A DNA stretch of 64,000 nucleotides from Plectrocnemia conspersa (taxonomy: Eukaryota > Arthropoda > Insecta > Trichoptera > Polycentropodidae). The DNA lies in NCBI GenBank assembly GCA_009617715.1, contig VTFK01000009.1:1-64000 (forward strand), written 5' to 3'. Shown piece after piece: positions 12,746 through 24,900 of this stretch; the first letter of the stretch is position 1; the number at the start of each line of letters is the position of its first letter. The translations under genes and the position numbers were made by a program. Below the pieces are notes generated by a model, which saw only the letters and a list, made by a program, of their open reading frames with translations, did no database searches and had not been told where the DNA came from.

Positions 12746-13010
12746 CGTTTTCTTTTCACTTTTTTTCAGCGATCAGTTTCCGGCGTGCGGTTAGTTTAGT
12801 GGCACATTTCCGAAAGCGCACGCGTGCGTCGCGACGCCCTCTTTGGCAAAAGTGCCGGAGCTTTTCGCGAAAGCTCCCGACGAAAGCGTCGGATGTCGTC
12901 GTGCGGCGCTGCGTTTCAGAGCGAGCTTGTAAAGCTGCTTCATTTCACCTGAACACGCATGCAGAAAAAGCGTGCAAAACTTGTGAAGGATTTAAGATTT
13001 TTAATTTTTA
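12746..13010 (-). promoter_or_regulatory. CpG-rich 5' leader/promoter of the minus-strand gene
   Basis: The 260 bp upstream of the ATG at 12745 stand out for GC and CpG content (for example gcacgcgtgcgtcgcgacgc near 12818). Everything around them is AT-rich. This is the usual look of a first exon and TATA-less promoter in an AT-rich insect genome. No TATA box was seen at a suitable distance. Open frames on the plus strand across it are shadows. Confidence 0.5.
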
Positions 13011-13334
13011 GCTTTTTAAATTAACAAAAATTGTTAAATTTAAAATTTTTCTATTTTAAAGATGACAGAAACGTCATTTGAGGCAAGGAGAGGGGGGTGG
13101 GAGCAATTGGTGGCATTTGTCTCTCTTTGAATTTGCCCAAAAAATCAATGTCATTTAATTAAATAGTATGAATCTTAATGAAATTAATAAAATCTTAATT
13201 GAAAAAATATTAAGAAACAAAGAAAAATCTGATATGTCGTCCCTGATTCTAAACCAAAATTTTTGAGTTATACTTTTTTTTTAAATTTAAAAACAATAAT
13301 CTCGAATCTATACGGAAATATTTTTTAAAATATG
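13011..13334. other. AT-rich intergenic DNA
   Basis: A short G-run (aggagaggggggtggg near 13087) is the only feature that stands out. No gene was seen. Confidence 0.4.
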
Positions 13335-13435
13335 TCATTTCAGTGAAATCATATCGGAGTGCATTTTTACCGGTAAATATATATTTTTACCAGTGAAAAT
13401 ATAATTTATCTGGCAATTTATCTGGATTTCAAATC
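13335..13435. repeat. copy of the foldback-element end found at 44.5-45.0 kb
   Basis: It begins with atttcagtgaaatcat and continues with gcatttttaccggtaaatat, ttttaccagtgaaaatata and atttatctggcaa. The same order of motifs (TTTCAGTGAAAT, then ACCGG/ACCTG with TATATATTT, then ATTTATCTGRCA) occurs at both ends of the element at 44.5-45.0 kb. This appears to be a solo end or a truncated copy. Confidence 0.5.
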
Positions 13436-13479
13436 CATATATTTTATTTATTATATACGATATATCTAGAAAAAAAATA

Positions 13480-14215
13480 TATCTTAGAACTACAAAAACA
13501 GCGATGCCCATATTACTCGAAAAAATGTCAAATCTAGAATTATCATTTCTCGAGAAAACAGAAAATTTTTTGAGATTTTTTTTTTTATATAAAATTAAAT
13601 TTGTACATATATTTTGAAAAGGGTTACAACACGTTTTGGAAGGTTTTAATAAGGGGTCTAGGAATGACAAAAATTTTTTTAACAATGCGAGTTTGAATGC
13701 TCGCACTTGTCTTGTTTTTGCTTAAGTAATAAAATAAGACACTCAGATAAGAAACTTTTCCGAATATGTTCATGCCAGATGTTTGAAAATATGCATACTT
13801 TCTCGGAAGATCGATTTTTTTGCGATTTGCTATTACTAAACCTGTCGGCGGCTTTGGTGATAGATAAGGTAATAACCCGCTCCGATAAGAAAATATTACG
13901 CATGGAAATCGGCGCAATGCAGAACCATTTAGGTCTATTTTTTTAGATAATCCAAAAAGCATCGTTGTCGATTAAACCAACATAAATACAAAACGAAAGA
14001 AATTTTTCCACGGCTGAAATTTTTTTAACATAAAAAAGAACGAGGATGTTTGATTCTACTTTAGATGGCATGTGTTTTTTAAAGAGTTATTTTAGGAATA
14101 ATATGTAATACTGTATCTGCAATACTGTACATATATTTACATATATTTGTTCAGTGAAGTCGAGAATTCTCATTTCTCGAAAAATAAAAATCATCGAGAA
14201 ATCAAAATGCCTGAT
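13480..14215. repeat. dispersed repeat with TTTCTCGAGAAA palindromes
   Basis: The palindrome catttctcgagaaa occurs near 13546. The motif gagaattctcatttctcg then catcgagaaatca occurs at 14163-14204. A third copy of catttctcgagaaat lies near 28014. The region from 13488 is also similar to 1517 onward. Overlapping minus-strand open frames (13624-13962) look protein-like but match nothing I can name. I read the block as a decayed DNA transposon. Confidence 0.4.
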
Positions 14216-14299
14216 CACGACATATCCCAAATATACCACGGAGCATTTACAATGATTATTATTAGTACTTTATTAAGGAATCTTTTAATCATTTTAATG

Positions 14300-14425
14300 T
14301 GACACTGTTTGGCACATTAATTGATGATCTCCAAATGTTGCAGTTGTGACATTCTCTATTTGGGGCAAATCATATGTGTATAACATAATATCGGCCCTAT
14401 GTTACTTCCTTGTGGGACTCAAAAT
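14300..14425 (-). pseudogene. Jockey-like reverse-transcriptase fragment
   Basis: On the minus strand the frame reads VPQGSNIGPILCYT. After a shift it continues DLPQIENVTTATFGD. These are the VPQGS box and the stretch leading to the catalytic F-x-D-D box of the Jockey group. It resembles the copy at 653-1345 (DLLQIENVTIATFVDD), so both descend from one element family. It is only about 125 bp long. Confidence 0.75.
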
Positions 14426-16800
14426 TATATCTTTTATTCTAAAAATTTCTGTTGAAAAAGTACTTTGGAAGAATGATGTTTAAGTTTTGAATGTGTCATA
14501 TTTCGATAAAAGCTTGAGCAATGATAAATAGCCAAATAAATATATAATAAATATGTATATAAATATATACATATATTAAATTAAACTAAAAAGTTAACAT
14601 GATTAAATATTTAATTTAATAAAAATACACAATACTGGAATAAACCAGAAAAAATAATTGAACCGCAGATAAAAACTAATGCAAAACGGATTAAACCGGT
14701 AAGTATTACATAATTCACTACATTTGATTAAATAAAAATGTTTTACATAATTGGGTAAATAAATTAAAATAAGTTTTATTTTGTGTTGTTAGAGTAAATT
14801 AAAAAAAACTATTAATATATAATATAAAAGTTTATATCGAAATTCGTAGGAATTGCGTGCGTGAAAGATAGTAGAATAAGAAAACTTTTATAGGGCCTAT
14901 CTTTTTAATACAATATTGTATTAGGGCGACTCCAACCACAAAACACGACAAATGTAGATTAGTATATACATACAATACATACATATATTAAATTATTGTC
15001 TTTCGTTTATTTAAATATTTTAATTTTATTTTAATAAAATTACGTAACGTTGATTAAAACCAGAAGGGTTTTTCTAATTAATTTATTGTTTAGGTAATAC
15101 TATTTTTTTAAAACACTCTACATTTATTAATTTAAAAAAAACAATAATTTAAAATTATGATTTTAACAATTTGCAAAATTAAATGTTGTTCTTAATTTAG
15201 CATATTATACGTATTTTAAATAATACGATATTGTTGAATAAAGGAAATCATATTATTATATTAAATATATTACGTATTTGAGAAGTGCTGATAAAGATAT
15301 TATTGACGACAATATTTTGATTAAAGTCTTCGTGATAATATATTATGAGAAGTTGTAAATATTAGAATCAGATTTAACAATGCGTATTTTTTATATTATA
15401 TATAAATAATAAATATATTTATTACTCCATGACAAATAAAATAAAATAAAAGTCAAACACAGAGTACACCCTAAAGGTTAAATTATTTATCATCTCTAAA
15501 AAATGACCAACATAGGGATGATTAATGTAACAAAATTAATTTTAAAATTATTGTAAATATATTTTGAGAATTAATAATATAATTGTGTTGAAAAAAATTG
15601 CAAGATAGAACTAATATAAACCGCTAGATTTTTTTGTGACAGTCTGTGTCTTTAACAAATCGCCATAAAAAACGTAAGCAAATACTCTCACGAAACTCTA
15701 ATGCAGCTTACGTCTAGACTATTTGATTCATATTTATATAGCGTTTTTACGCCTGAACTTTATGGTTAAGAATTTAATAGCGTTTTTACGCATAAACATC
15801 AGATAATGTACTAATTTATAGCTTGTCTACCACTAGAAGACAGGGCCATACACAAGAAGGCAAAAATTGATCATATCCATAATTGGTAAAATTAAACTCA
15901 TTCACTATTCGTCAAAGCCGTTAACAATGAACACATAGAAGGGTTTGTAAGAATTTAGATTATACAACATGACATCAAGAAAGGCATCAATATAATAACA
16001 CCATTTACTCAATTTATAAGAAACCATATTAATGCTCGAGAATCTACATATATTTATATATTAGTATATACAAGTATTTAGGAAATCACTAAACCTCTTC
16101 TTTAATAATTGGATGAAAATTGTAAGAAAAAGTTTTTAATACAGTTAAAATATAATTTTCGTTATACAGTTAAAAATGTAATTGTAAGTAAACTATTTTC
16201 TCTCTCAATGTTTTGATCCAGTAGTTATATTAGATTATGTTGATACATAAATATAGAGTTTTGATGGCATATTCAATCAACAACCGGTTGATACAGAATA
16301 GTTATAGACAGTGTTTTTAGACATTATTCATAAAATTCTGTGAACATTAATCGTTAACAGAAAGTATTTGTTTTAATTCATCAACTTATTAGTTCATCAG
16401 AAACATTACTTTAAATTGATGATTTTTTACACATACTCAGCAAGACAAAATATAATTTAAAACATTTAGATGCGACTGAAGTCGTGTAGACTGTTTCACG
16501 TCACGTGGATCTTTGCGATAATGGCAGTATTGCCAACTAGATAACAACTTGATTATATTTTTAATAATTTATACTCATTTTTGTATAAATATTATAGCCT
16601 AGTTATTAAAATATAATAACGCTTTAGATTGTAACAATATTTTTCATTGTATTTTATACAATATGTTTCAATGTTAATTTAATTTATTATATAGCAATAT
16701 TTTTATTATTAGCCTTTTTTATAGTCAAACTCATTAGAGGAGCTCAATACATATCTTAAATGCATTTAAATTGTATATTACTTATTTATTAATTAATAAA
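14426..16800. other. AT-rich intergenic DNA
   Basis: No gene, RNA or clear mobile element was recognised. At 15734 and 15778 the phrase atagcgtttttacgc occurs twice, 44 bp apart, as a short local duplication. Confidence 0.4.
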
Positions 16801-16802
16801 TG

Positions 16803-16990
16803 CACTGATGTTTAACAATCCCTTCTATTTCATATTCTTCAATTGGACCAGAGTAATCAATGTGAAACTTGTTTTCCTCTGATAATAACACTCCAGTGGC
16901 GACCATTCAGCTGGCCAGTCATCGCTAGTGGGCAACAGCTCTACAAGTCTTCGATAACAGGTTCTTATAAAACTTGAATCATTAAAATAA
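16803..16990 (-). pseudogene. protein-like minus-strand open frames, unknown
   Basis: One minus-strand frame reads RRLVELLPTSDDWPAEW and runs on to a stop. The overlapping +1 frame then reads LLSEENKFHIDYSGPIEEY, EIEGIVKH and a stop. The change between two protein-like frames suggests a frameshifted fossil. The second part faintly resembles the start of a chromodomain as found at the end of some retrotransposon integrases (pattern Y-x-V-E-x-I-x-x-H), but this is weak. It could also be the terminal exon of an unseen gene. Confidence 0.25.
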
Positions 16991-17725
16991 TAAAAATATA
17001 TACAATACTAAAAAATGTATGGAATATATGATAGAAATAGTTTTTAATATCAGATTATTATTTTTAGTGAAATTAAATAATATAATATAATACTAGTATT
17101 ATATAGTTACTAAAAACAGTTTGTATATGATAAATGATAACATAAACAGAAATAATATAATAATACTGATTAAAATGCTTTGAAATAATAAAACATTCAC
17201 GAGTTGTTTATTGTTGTGTTATCGATGAACTAATATGACGTCACTTTATATAAATATTTGTTGTATAATCAGTCAATTACGTTTTTATCTTAAGTCTGCT
17301 TCTGTAATAATAATAAATAATTATTCACCGAATCGATTCGTTGAACTGAACTTAACCTTCTTAAATTGCTTTTGTTGAAGTCATTGAACTAAATGCATTC
17401 TTGTAAATAATGAACTATGGTTTGCTTTGCGCCACTGCTTTTTATAACATTCCTTCTTCTTAAAACCGTTAGTCGTGAAATACATAGATAAACATGTTTT
17501 AGAGTTTAAAGAAATGTCGACAATCAAGTTTTTAATATTCTTAAACACAAAAATATGTTATCTAGATAAAAAACATTCACGCTTAAAATAACGTGGTGGA
17601 CTTTAAATTAGTAAACTGGTTTATTATCGTTAAAATTTTATTTAGGTTAAATAATCTTATTCTTAATCATTAAGATAAATCAATTGCATTTTTATTCTAT
17701 ATTTTTTTAAAGCAATTACAGCATA

Positions 17726-18776
17726 ATGGCGAGCGAAAATTACGAATTGGTAGAACATGACTATGGAAAAGGTTCTGTTAAAATCTTACATGTCAGAAAA
17801 GAAGGTCTTCTGCACACAATCAGAGAATACGAAGTAATAACAAAATTGACTTTAAGGTCAATTAAGGATTTCCTTTACGGTGATAATAGCGATATCGTAG
17901 CTACAGACACTCAGAAGAACACAGTATATATTTTGGCTAAAAAATATGGCATTAAGACACCAGAAGAATTTGGAATTCTTCTTTGCAAGCATTTCTTGAA
18001 TACTTACAATCATGTAGATGAAGTTAAAGTTACAATTGAGGCATATCCTTGGGAGAGAATCAAGAGAGGCAATAAAGAGCATAAGCATGCTTTTGTATTT
18101 GTGCCTCAAGCGACTCGATCGGCTTTTGTGATCCAAAAACGAAACTGTGAGTCTTTATATTTGGTTAAAATTATTCTTTATGAAATAGTTTGTAATAAAC
18201 TAAATTTAATGTCTTTCAGGTGAACCAAAAGTTAGTGCGAGCCTGACTAACTTGAGAGTATTGAAAACTACCAAGTCTTCTTTCGTCAACTTTCACAAAG
18301 ATGCATACAGGACTTTGCCTGATGCAGCTGATAGAGTATTTAGTACTGTGGTAGAAGCTAAATGGAATTATAGTTCTCCAAGATTAGATTTCGATGCAGC
18401 TTGGAATGTTGTGAAAGAATCTATTCTGGAAAACTTCGCAGGACCATATGATGTTGGAGTTGATTCTCCTTCTGTACAGCATACTTTGTATCTAGCAGAA
18501 AAAATGTCTCTGGATAAAATAAAACAGGTAATGTTAAAGAAAATATTATATATTACTTTTCTAAATTTTTTATTAATTTATTTTGATTTAAAAATATAGA
18601 TTTCTAACATAGAAATGACTATGCCCAATAAGCACTACTTCACCATCGATTTTTCCAAGTTTCCTAATGAAATTCATGATGGTGCTTCAAATCAAGAAGT
18701 TTTATTGCCAGCAGATAAGCCATCTGGTTTGATAAGAGCCAAAATGGCAAGAAACGAATACAAGAGCAAACTCTAA
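17726..18776 (+). CDS. urate oxidase (uricase), peroxisomal
   Basis: Uricase oxidises urate to 5-hydroxyisourate, the entry to allantoin formation, normally in peroxisomes. There are three exons, 17726-18146, 18220-18527 and 18600-18776. Both introns are short GT-AG introns, and the phases agree. The protein has 301 residues, the usual family length. The catalytic Lys-Thr-His set is visible by family comparison: K15 in HDYGKG, T60 in VATDTQKNT and H255 in MPNKHYF. The family signature L-R-V-L-K-T-T-K-S-S-F with F and Y at the set spacing is complete at the start of exon 2. The substrate-site stretch DSPSVQHTLY is also present. The last three residues are Ser-Lys-Leu, a canonical peroxisomal signal, so the reading frame is intact to the end. 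The ATG lies in the context cataATGG and begins the conserved N-terminus. No TATA box was recognised. Confidence 0.97.
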
Positions 18777-18916
18777 TTAAGTTTTTAATGATACTTTGTA
18801 AATAATTTTTTTATTTAATATATATAAATATATATTTAGACATAATACTGAATGTTTTTTAGAATATTTAAAAAAATATATATTGAGCCACCTATGCTAT
18901 AGCCAACTATGTAAAT
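18777..18916. terminator. shared 3' interval between convergent genes
   Basis: Only 140 bp separate the uricase stop from the stop of the minus-strand gene. The interval is AT-rich, and no canonical AATAAA could be assigned with confidence to either gene. Their 3' UTRs probably overlap. Confidence 0.4.
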
Positions 18917-21900
18917 TTAGGTTTTGGGATCTTCTTCTTGTGGTGTTCCTATAATTTGATCGGCCATTTTGTATAATTCTTCGACAGTCTGAAAAATAAA
19001 ATCATTTTTTGTATTTAAAATTGAAAATATGATCGTCATGTTCTATATAAATAAATTAATTTACCGAAAGATGTCTCTATATAATTTTATAATATTAGCC
19101 AAGTTAATAACCATTTTTAATATAAATAACTTACCAGCAACTCTTTCAATTCTTTCACTGATTCGTCCTCATATCTAAATCCTGTATTGAATTCCAAAGG
19201 CTTAAATTTCTTATTTTCTGCAGGATTCTTTTGCTTTAAAGTTCCTTCAATTATATCCTTTGGAATATGCATTATGCTCTCAGGCGTAGTACAAGTTTGC
19301 TCAGAATCGGCGCTAGATGGTGCATTATCACTAGACTTTGCTTTTCTTCGCGGTCTCAATTTTTTATAGTAAGCGTCAGATTTAGCCTGAAAATATTATA
19401 TAAATATATTTAGAATAGCCGATTTTTAAACACGTTAAAATAATACATACATTTGCTAATCGATCGACTTCTTTTTCGATGACTCTCCAGAACAGAAAAA
19501 CTGGATGTTCATGCAATTCTGGAGGGCAATCTTTCAATGGCGATTTTCCGTTTAGGAATATTTTCTTCAACCGCTCGATTTCATTTGTCTGCAAGAATAT
19601 TAACAATAGGATCATAAAACATACATTATTAAATTTAAAAATATTCGTTTTATTATAACGTATTGGTAGTTAAACTGTTAAATTATAAAAGTTTGTACAA
19701 TATATCTACTGTTATAATATAACAGGCGTTAGCCCAAAATGATCCAACGTGTAAAATGCGGAATATGAAAAACTCAAACAATACTAAAAAAATGAGATAG
19801 ATTTAAAATATATATACATATATAAAAGTGTTTTTTATTTTTTTAAGTAAAAATTAAGGAGATAAAAAAATGAAATTGAAATCAAAATACAACATTTTTT
19901 TAATAAAATTAAAAAAAATTTTAAAAAAAAAATTTTAAAATAAAAACAAATTCCGTAGATTTTATCGTATTACTTGTTCTAAAAATAGCTCTTGTAAGTC
20001 TCGGATAATTTTGTTAGACAGCTTGATTGGCATCTTGTTGCAAAATGGCGGCTATTCAAAACAATAAAAAATCGTAAATTGCAATAAAAATATAGAAAAT
20101 ATAGTAAAGGAGTCAAAAATATTTATAAATAAAAATAAAAATTTAAAGAAAATGTTTCTTTTCATATAAACATATACAGTAGATCCCCTAATTACACGGT
20201 AAATTGAGGACGCGCAATTTGGATGCCCGTTACTTTATGTGTGAGTAAGCCACGTTACCAAGTTATCGTGTTGTTGGGGGGTCTACTGTACATATATTTT
20301 GTTCGTTAGCTTGATACGACGTATTGTTTGTTAATTTTTTCATTACATCAGTTTAATGTCGCATGAATTACAAATATTAATTACAATAAAAAAAGTGTAT
20401 AAAATATAAAAAGTGTATAAAATATATTTACTAAATATAAAAAATATTATATTTTATATTTATAGTAGATGCGTAATTAAATATTGTTTGATTTTATAAA
20501 GCACAACAATATCTTAATTTTTTTATTCGACATTCTTTACAAAATACCATTACACTATTCCGGCAGCTTATAAATGCTTGGGGTTAAATTTTTATTTTTT
20601 AAATTAGATTACTTATCGATTGATTGATAAACATTTTAAAGATAACTCTATTTATGTAAACAAGTGTTTTGTGTGGGCTTTTGTATCTCCTCTTGCCATT
20701 ATTTGACATGTGCTATCAATGTCGTTGAAATGTGGAGTTTAAAAAAATATGATGCTGAAAAGTGAATGTCTAAAAAAAATCTAAAAAAATATGGTCCTGA
20801 AAAATGAAAGTAATCAAGATTTCTCGTCATGCTTAAAACACATTAGATATTAAAGACGAAATATATTGTGTGCCGAAAAAAAAATGTTTGAAAATGATTT
20901 AATGATACTTTTCTTATTGATTTATAGAAAAAAAATGCATTTGTATATTGCTTATTGTTTTAAGCCATACCCACTTTTATTTATCTTTATCATGGAATGA
21001 ATTTTTTACCCCAATATTTAAATTTATGATTGATATTTTTGACCCACACTATATTATTTCTACGTATTACAGTATTGTCTTTTGCCAAACTTAAGTCGTT
21101 TATCTAGATGGCAGCTACATGAAATATCATAAATATGTCTGATAAACTTTAAAAATAATCCATCCACCGAAAAGTTCTATGCTCACATGGAGTCACGTAA
21201 TTGCGACAAAAATATGCACATGCAAAAAATTAAAACATTCTTTGAGAAGTTTTAATGAAAATGTTTCGACTTCACAGTTTTAAACGTCCAAGGTTATTAT
21301 TATGATAAAAAATAACAAAAAGATGAATTAGTAGTTAAAAACTTTGCGTAATGTCAAAGAAGGTTGGTTATTAATCAAAAGTTTTCTTATAAAATCTTAA
21401 GTGATTAAGTTTGCATATTATTTAATACTTTTTGTCCATTTGACCATCAAGGAGATCGAGTGCTCATATCTTACACATTGTAGAAGTTGAACATGGTACG
21501 GCCTTATATTTAATTTTGAATGGTACTGCTCATCTTAGCGTATTTATAATCTCATATTTAATGTTATTTCCTGATCTTGGAAAATGCACAATCCCTTATT
21601 CATAGAAGGGTGGCAAACTTTGCATCAATAATTATAGACAAATTGAAGTATTGCCAGTTCATGATAATCCTATTTTTTGTACATATTATACAATAAAGAA
21701 AAGGAGCGGAACATTGCCTTCAAAAACACCCAATTTCTACGTAGTACTTTCACAATAAACATTGTTATTTAAAGGGACAGATTGTAGTTTTTTGCTGCGG
21801 CTCCGTTTATGTTTAAATTTGTTTGCAAATTATCGTTGACTTTTTGCAAGTTTAAAATATATTAGACATTAGAGGAAATATTCAACGAATGTAAATTAGT

Positions 21901-24900
21901 AGCAGTAAATTTATTAATATTAAATATCTAAGGAAGAAGCAATGAAATAACGAAAAATCATCAACAGCACCAGCTGAATTATATAAATTTAATGTTTTTA
22001 TTATCGGTAATTTGACAACTAGATTTAATGCAGAAAAATAAGTAAATAATACATTTAGTTTCATGTGCTTATTCCTAAAAGAAATTATAGAAAAACACAT
22101 CTATCCCGATCATCCAGCCAATCGTTGCAGTCGCTTATTAGAACTGCGAAATAGGTATACGCCTTTAGAAAGCGACGTTTGCTTGATGGGTATTGTCCAA
22201 GGTCGTATTGAATTGTGGATCTGGTGATTTATTATATCCGTAACCGTTTCGCAACAGATAAATATTCTCTCAATGACGGAGAATATTTACAGTAAAAACA
22301 ACAGTCGTGTTAATTATGGGATTTTTTCTGGTCGTAACGAGGACTTTGTGTGTGATCCCATCCTTTACGCTATTGTGTTGTTTCCTAGTTGATGGATGAT
22401 CATTTAGATCACAGTAAATTAACACAAGTTTTGAGACAAACGTGACACCTATGTGTGGTCGCTACATCCCCATTAACTCCTTTAAGCTAAAATTCATGCA
22501 AAGAATAATGATTTATGTTTAGTGAGATTGCAAAAATATTGTATTCTATATTATATTCAGCCGAATGTTATTTTGATTCGATTACTTAATTAAATATCGC
22601 TTTTTAAAAAATAAACAAGAAGGGATAGTTTTTCCATATGAAAGCCCAACTCACATGCTTAAATGGGGATGTTAATTATTTTTTTAAAAAGTTGCAAGAG
22701 AGTTATAACCCTCAATGGAAATTATGTCATTGATTCAGATTATAAAAAATATTTTCTATAAAAAAAATCTATCATAAGTATTTTTCAATTTAACTACTTT
22801 CAATAACTACATTAATTTATCAACTTTCCTTATTATTAATATAATATTTATTTAAATCACGTTATTGTATATATTATACATAACTTTTTATAGAATAGGA
22901 CAAACGTTTTTATATATAAAAGTTTTTTCGAAGTTTCGTAAATCATACCTAGACAGAAAAGCATTAAAAGCAAATAAAAGTGATAGAATGTCAAATCGCT
23001 AATGGTTCAATATGAATTAAATCCATTAGTACCAATACATTGGTATCGGTAGGCTTCGGAGATATCGCACTTTGGAACGGTGCCAAGTGTTGGACTTCGC
23101 TGTCTTTGATAGACAAGTGGTACGTGTGTCGCCCACTTTATGACATATTATCGTCTTGGAATTTGCCAATAAGTCTGGTTTTATTAGCGATAAAACGCGA
23201 CTGTTAATTCACATTTTGATTTTATAGTTGTAGCGAAACGATTTATCATATTTTTGAATAGGCGCGTTATTGGCAAATTTCACGTGATATGAAGATGATT
23301 GTAGGCATATACATATTATTTTCACAAAAGATAAATATATAACTTGACCTACATATTTTATTAGTAATAAATACTTATTACAGCTCACAATCGATAATAA
23401 CAGCTTACAATCACGATTTTATTTAATATATTCATCACTATCTTCATCTAAGAGATTAGGAAAATCTAGGAAAACCAAATTTTTAACGATCAATCGAAAT
23501 TTTAATTTTAACCCAGGTTTATCAGATATTAATTGCTATGGTCTACCGTATTGGTATGATGGCTTATGAGTCAATGCCATAATTAATTAAATTTATTCAT
23601 ATATATATATGTACATGTCCATGGGTATTTTTTGAGTTGTTCTTAAATTATTCAAAGAGCACGTTCTTGTTTAAGCAATATTCATTCTTTTATTTATCAG
23701 TGCTATTTACGGTTAATCGATTAACCGTAGTTAACACCTATGATGTAAATCAAAACGCAAAAGAGCAGCAGGTGACGACGTGCGTGTCGCGTGCCTAAAT
23801 ATACTAAAACTCAAATCGACGTTTAGCGCCGGTCCGTTTTGGAAGAAACAAATTATATATTTTATGCTTCATAGCCATAGAGTCTTCAAAACCAATGCCA
23901 CATGGCACCAGAGTGATAAATTATTCAATAATCGAAACCCTCGGTGGGGTTGGTATTGAAAAAGTGTTCAGGATTCCCATTGGCGGGGCGGCAATATATA
24001 AAATGGTTTATCTAGATTCTAAATTTTAGTAAATATTTGTATGAATTATTTTATAAAAATTTTAATTTTACAAATCTACTTGCAGCATATTTTTTGTGTA
24101 AAAGTACCTTAAAAGTGACCCAAATAAGATGTGGAAAACAATAAAAAATAATTAATCCTACTCAGAGAAACGACATAATAATTTTGGAGATTGATTAAAA
24201 AATATATAAGTTTTGTTATTTCAAAAAACATTCTGTGCTGAACAACAATCGGGATTCAGAGAAAAATACTCCACTGAGACTGCATTACAAGTAGTGATAA
24301 ATGTTTGGTTGTTGGCCAAGGATACGAAAAAAATCATTGGAGCAGACTTCTTGGATTTAATGAGAGCTTTCGAAACAATAGACAGAAGTATAATTTTAAA
24401 GAGATTAGATATTATAGGTAGAAGTGAAATAGATATTTATTTAAAAAAAAGCGAAATTTAAAATAAATTAAGCTTATTCTAAGAAGAAAATTACATCCCA
24501 CGGTGTACCACAGGAGTCCAAATTAGGACCATTGTTGTTTATAATACAATACACATTAATTATATAAAATACATCTGTTTGAAAACGACACTTTAATTTA
24601 TTGCATAGGTAATAAATAGTGTTAAAGAAGTCGTAGATAACTTAAATAAAAAAATAAGTAAGATGATTAAAAAATAATTTACTTCAACAATGAGAATAAA
24701 ACTAAATGTATGTATATTAATTACAAAGACATGTTAGATAATAATACAAAAAATAGTTGATAATATAACATATTAAGTAATTGTAGTTTAAAATTTTTTT
24801 TAAGGAACAATAGCTGCCCATACACGCGCAAGAATATCCGACAGATCGCGGGAGCCTGGCGGACAAATCCGATCGTGTGTGGTGAGAAAAGACACAGATT

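Noticed and set aside
12611..13011. Two adjacent plus-strand open frames in the CpG-rich island
   Set aside because: Their Arg/Ala-rich translation follows from GC content. The minus-strand exon with a start codon and GTGAGT donor explains the island better.
17858..18136. Minus-strand open frame of 92 codons
   Set aside because: It is antisense to the first exon of uricase and has no features of its own.
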